The translations under genes were made by a program, and so were the position numbers. From contig PBQF01000080.1 of NCBI GenBank assembly GCA_002724975.1, forward strand, positions 1 through 23,393: a stretch of 23,393 nt of DNA, read 5' to 3'. The notes beneath the pieces are model-generated. The model did not search any database. It was not told where the DNA came from and saw only the letters and a program-made list of their open reading frames with translations. The stretch is from Parcubacteria group bacterium (GTDB lineage Bacteria; Patescibacteriota; Minisyncoccia; Phycocordibacterales; GCA-002724975). Shown in pieces: positions 23,255-23,393 of the stretch; the stretch's first letter is position 1, and each line of letters begins with the position of its first letter.

Positions 23255-23393
23255 ATTAAAAAGTGTCTAAAAAATTTATTAAATTTTCTAACGTTAGGTT
23301 GGCGAAAAAATTTGATTAATAATATATTAACTAAGGAAGCAAGCTATATACAAGGATTAGATCATACTTTATGCGGATCAAGATCTGGGGCAA
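23255..23393 (+). pseudogene. Possible fragment of a PLP-dependent (group II) decarboxylase, cut by the window end
   Basis: An open frame runs from a TGA at 23252 to the window edge. Its last residues include YIQGLDHTLCGSRSGA (47 bp to the edge), which resembles the segment that follows the PLP lysine in histidine/tyrosine/glutamate-type decarboxylases (pattern YxxxxDxTxxGSRxG). The N-terminal two thirds and the PLP-lysine motif expected upstream are not present, and no start codon with a ribosome site is visible. If the match is real, this is a 5'-truncated remnant. It may instead be a chance resemblance over a short stretch. The 98 bases before the best-matching part hold nothing else I can identify. 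Confidence 0.3.

Noticed and set aside
1..23393. CRISPR arrays, insertion sequences, tRNA or rRNA genes
   Set aside because: I looked for regularly spaced repeats, transposase-like proteins with terminal repeats and tRNA-like cloverleafs and saw none.

Overview
The window is A+T-rich (roughly two thirds A+T by eye). It carries a nearly continuous run of plus-strand genes, 911 to 23214, for anaerobic degradation of aromatic compounds through benzoyl-CoA. Two minus-strand genes lie to the left: the 5' part of a secreted protein that runs off the window start, and a tatA. The host looks bacterial (TatA, Shine-Dalgarno sites, bacterial gene structure). The small TatA, the type of secreted protein at the left edge and the aminotransferase at 21160 recall proteins I know from the Bacteroidota/Ignavibacteria/Marinimicrobia (FCB) group. 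That placement is from memory and is tentative; a strictly anaerobic, fermenting or syntrophic life is plausible.

Layout. (1) 911-6505: an ATP-dependent (class I) benzoyl-CoA reductase with two 2-hydroxyacyl-CoA-dehydratase-like subunits (BcrC/BzdN-like and BcrB/BzdO-like), two ASKHA-type ATPase/activator subunits, and a fifth gene that is another dehydratase-like (BcrB-like) protein. (2) 6524-10467: an AMP-forming acyl-CoA ligase, a ketopantoate-reductase-family oxidoreductase and a thiolase. (3) 10501-13451: the three classic lower-pathway enzymes, Had (6-hydroxycyclohex-1-ene-1-carbonyl-CoA dehydrogenase), Oah/BamA (ring-opening hydrolase) and Dch (dienoyl-CoA hydratase). (4) 13451-17346: a 3-hydroxyacyl-CoA dehydrogenase/enoyl-CoA hydratase fusion, a short-chain dehydrogenase and a second thiolase. 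(5) 17369-21065: the three subunits of a molybdenum 4-hydroxybenzoyl-CoA reductase, including the [4Fe-4S] loop that marks this enzyme within the xanthine oxidase family. (6) 21160-23393: an aminotransferase, a MocA-like molybdopterin cytidylyltransferase that fits the molybdenum enzyme, and at the right edge a possible piece of a PLP-dependent decarboxylase.

How it works together. 4-Hydroxybenzoyl-CoA is dehydroxylated to benzoyl-CoA by Hcr. Bcr reduces benzoyl-CoA to the cyclic dienoyl-CoA. Dch, Had and Oah convert this to 3-hydroxypimelyl-CoA, and the fusion dehydrogenase and a thiolase can then yield glutaryl-CoA and acetyl-CoA. A dedicated ferredoxin for Bcr, a recognisable benzoate-CoA ligase, a transporter, a regulator and glutaryl-CoA dehydrogenase are not in the window. 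Many genes overlap or nearly touch, so one or a few long polycistronic transcripts are likely. The points most worth a second look are the extra dehydratase-like subunit, the Cys-rich C-terminal tail on one ATPase subunit, the dehydrogenase-first fusion enzyme, and inverted repeats at both ends of the cluster.
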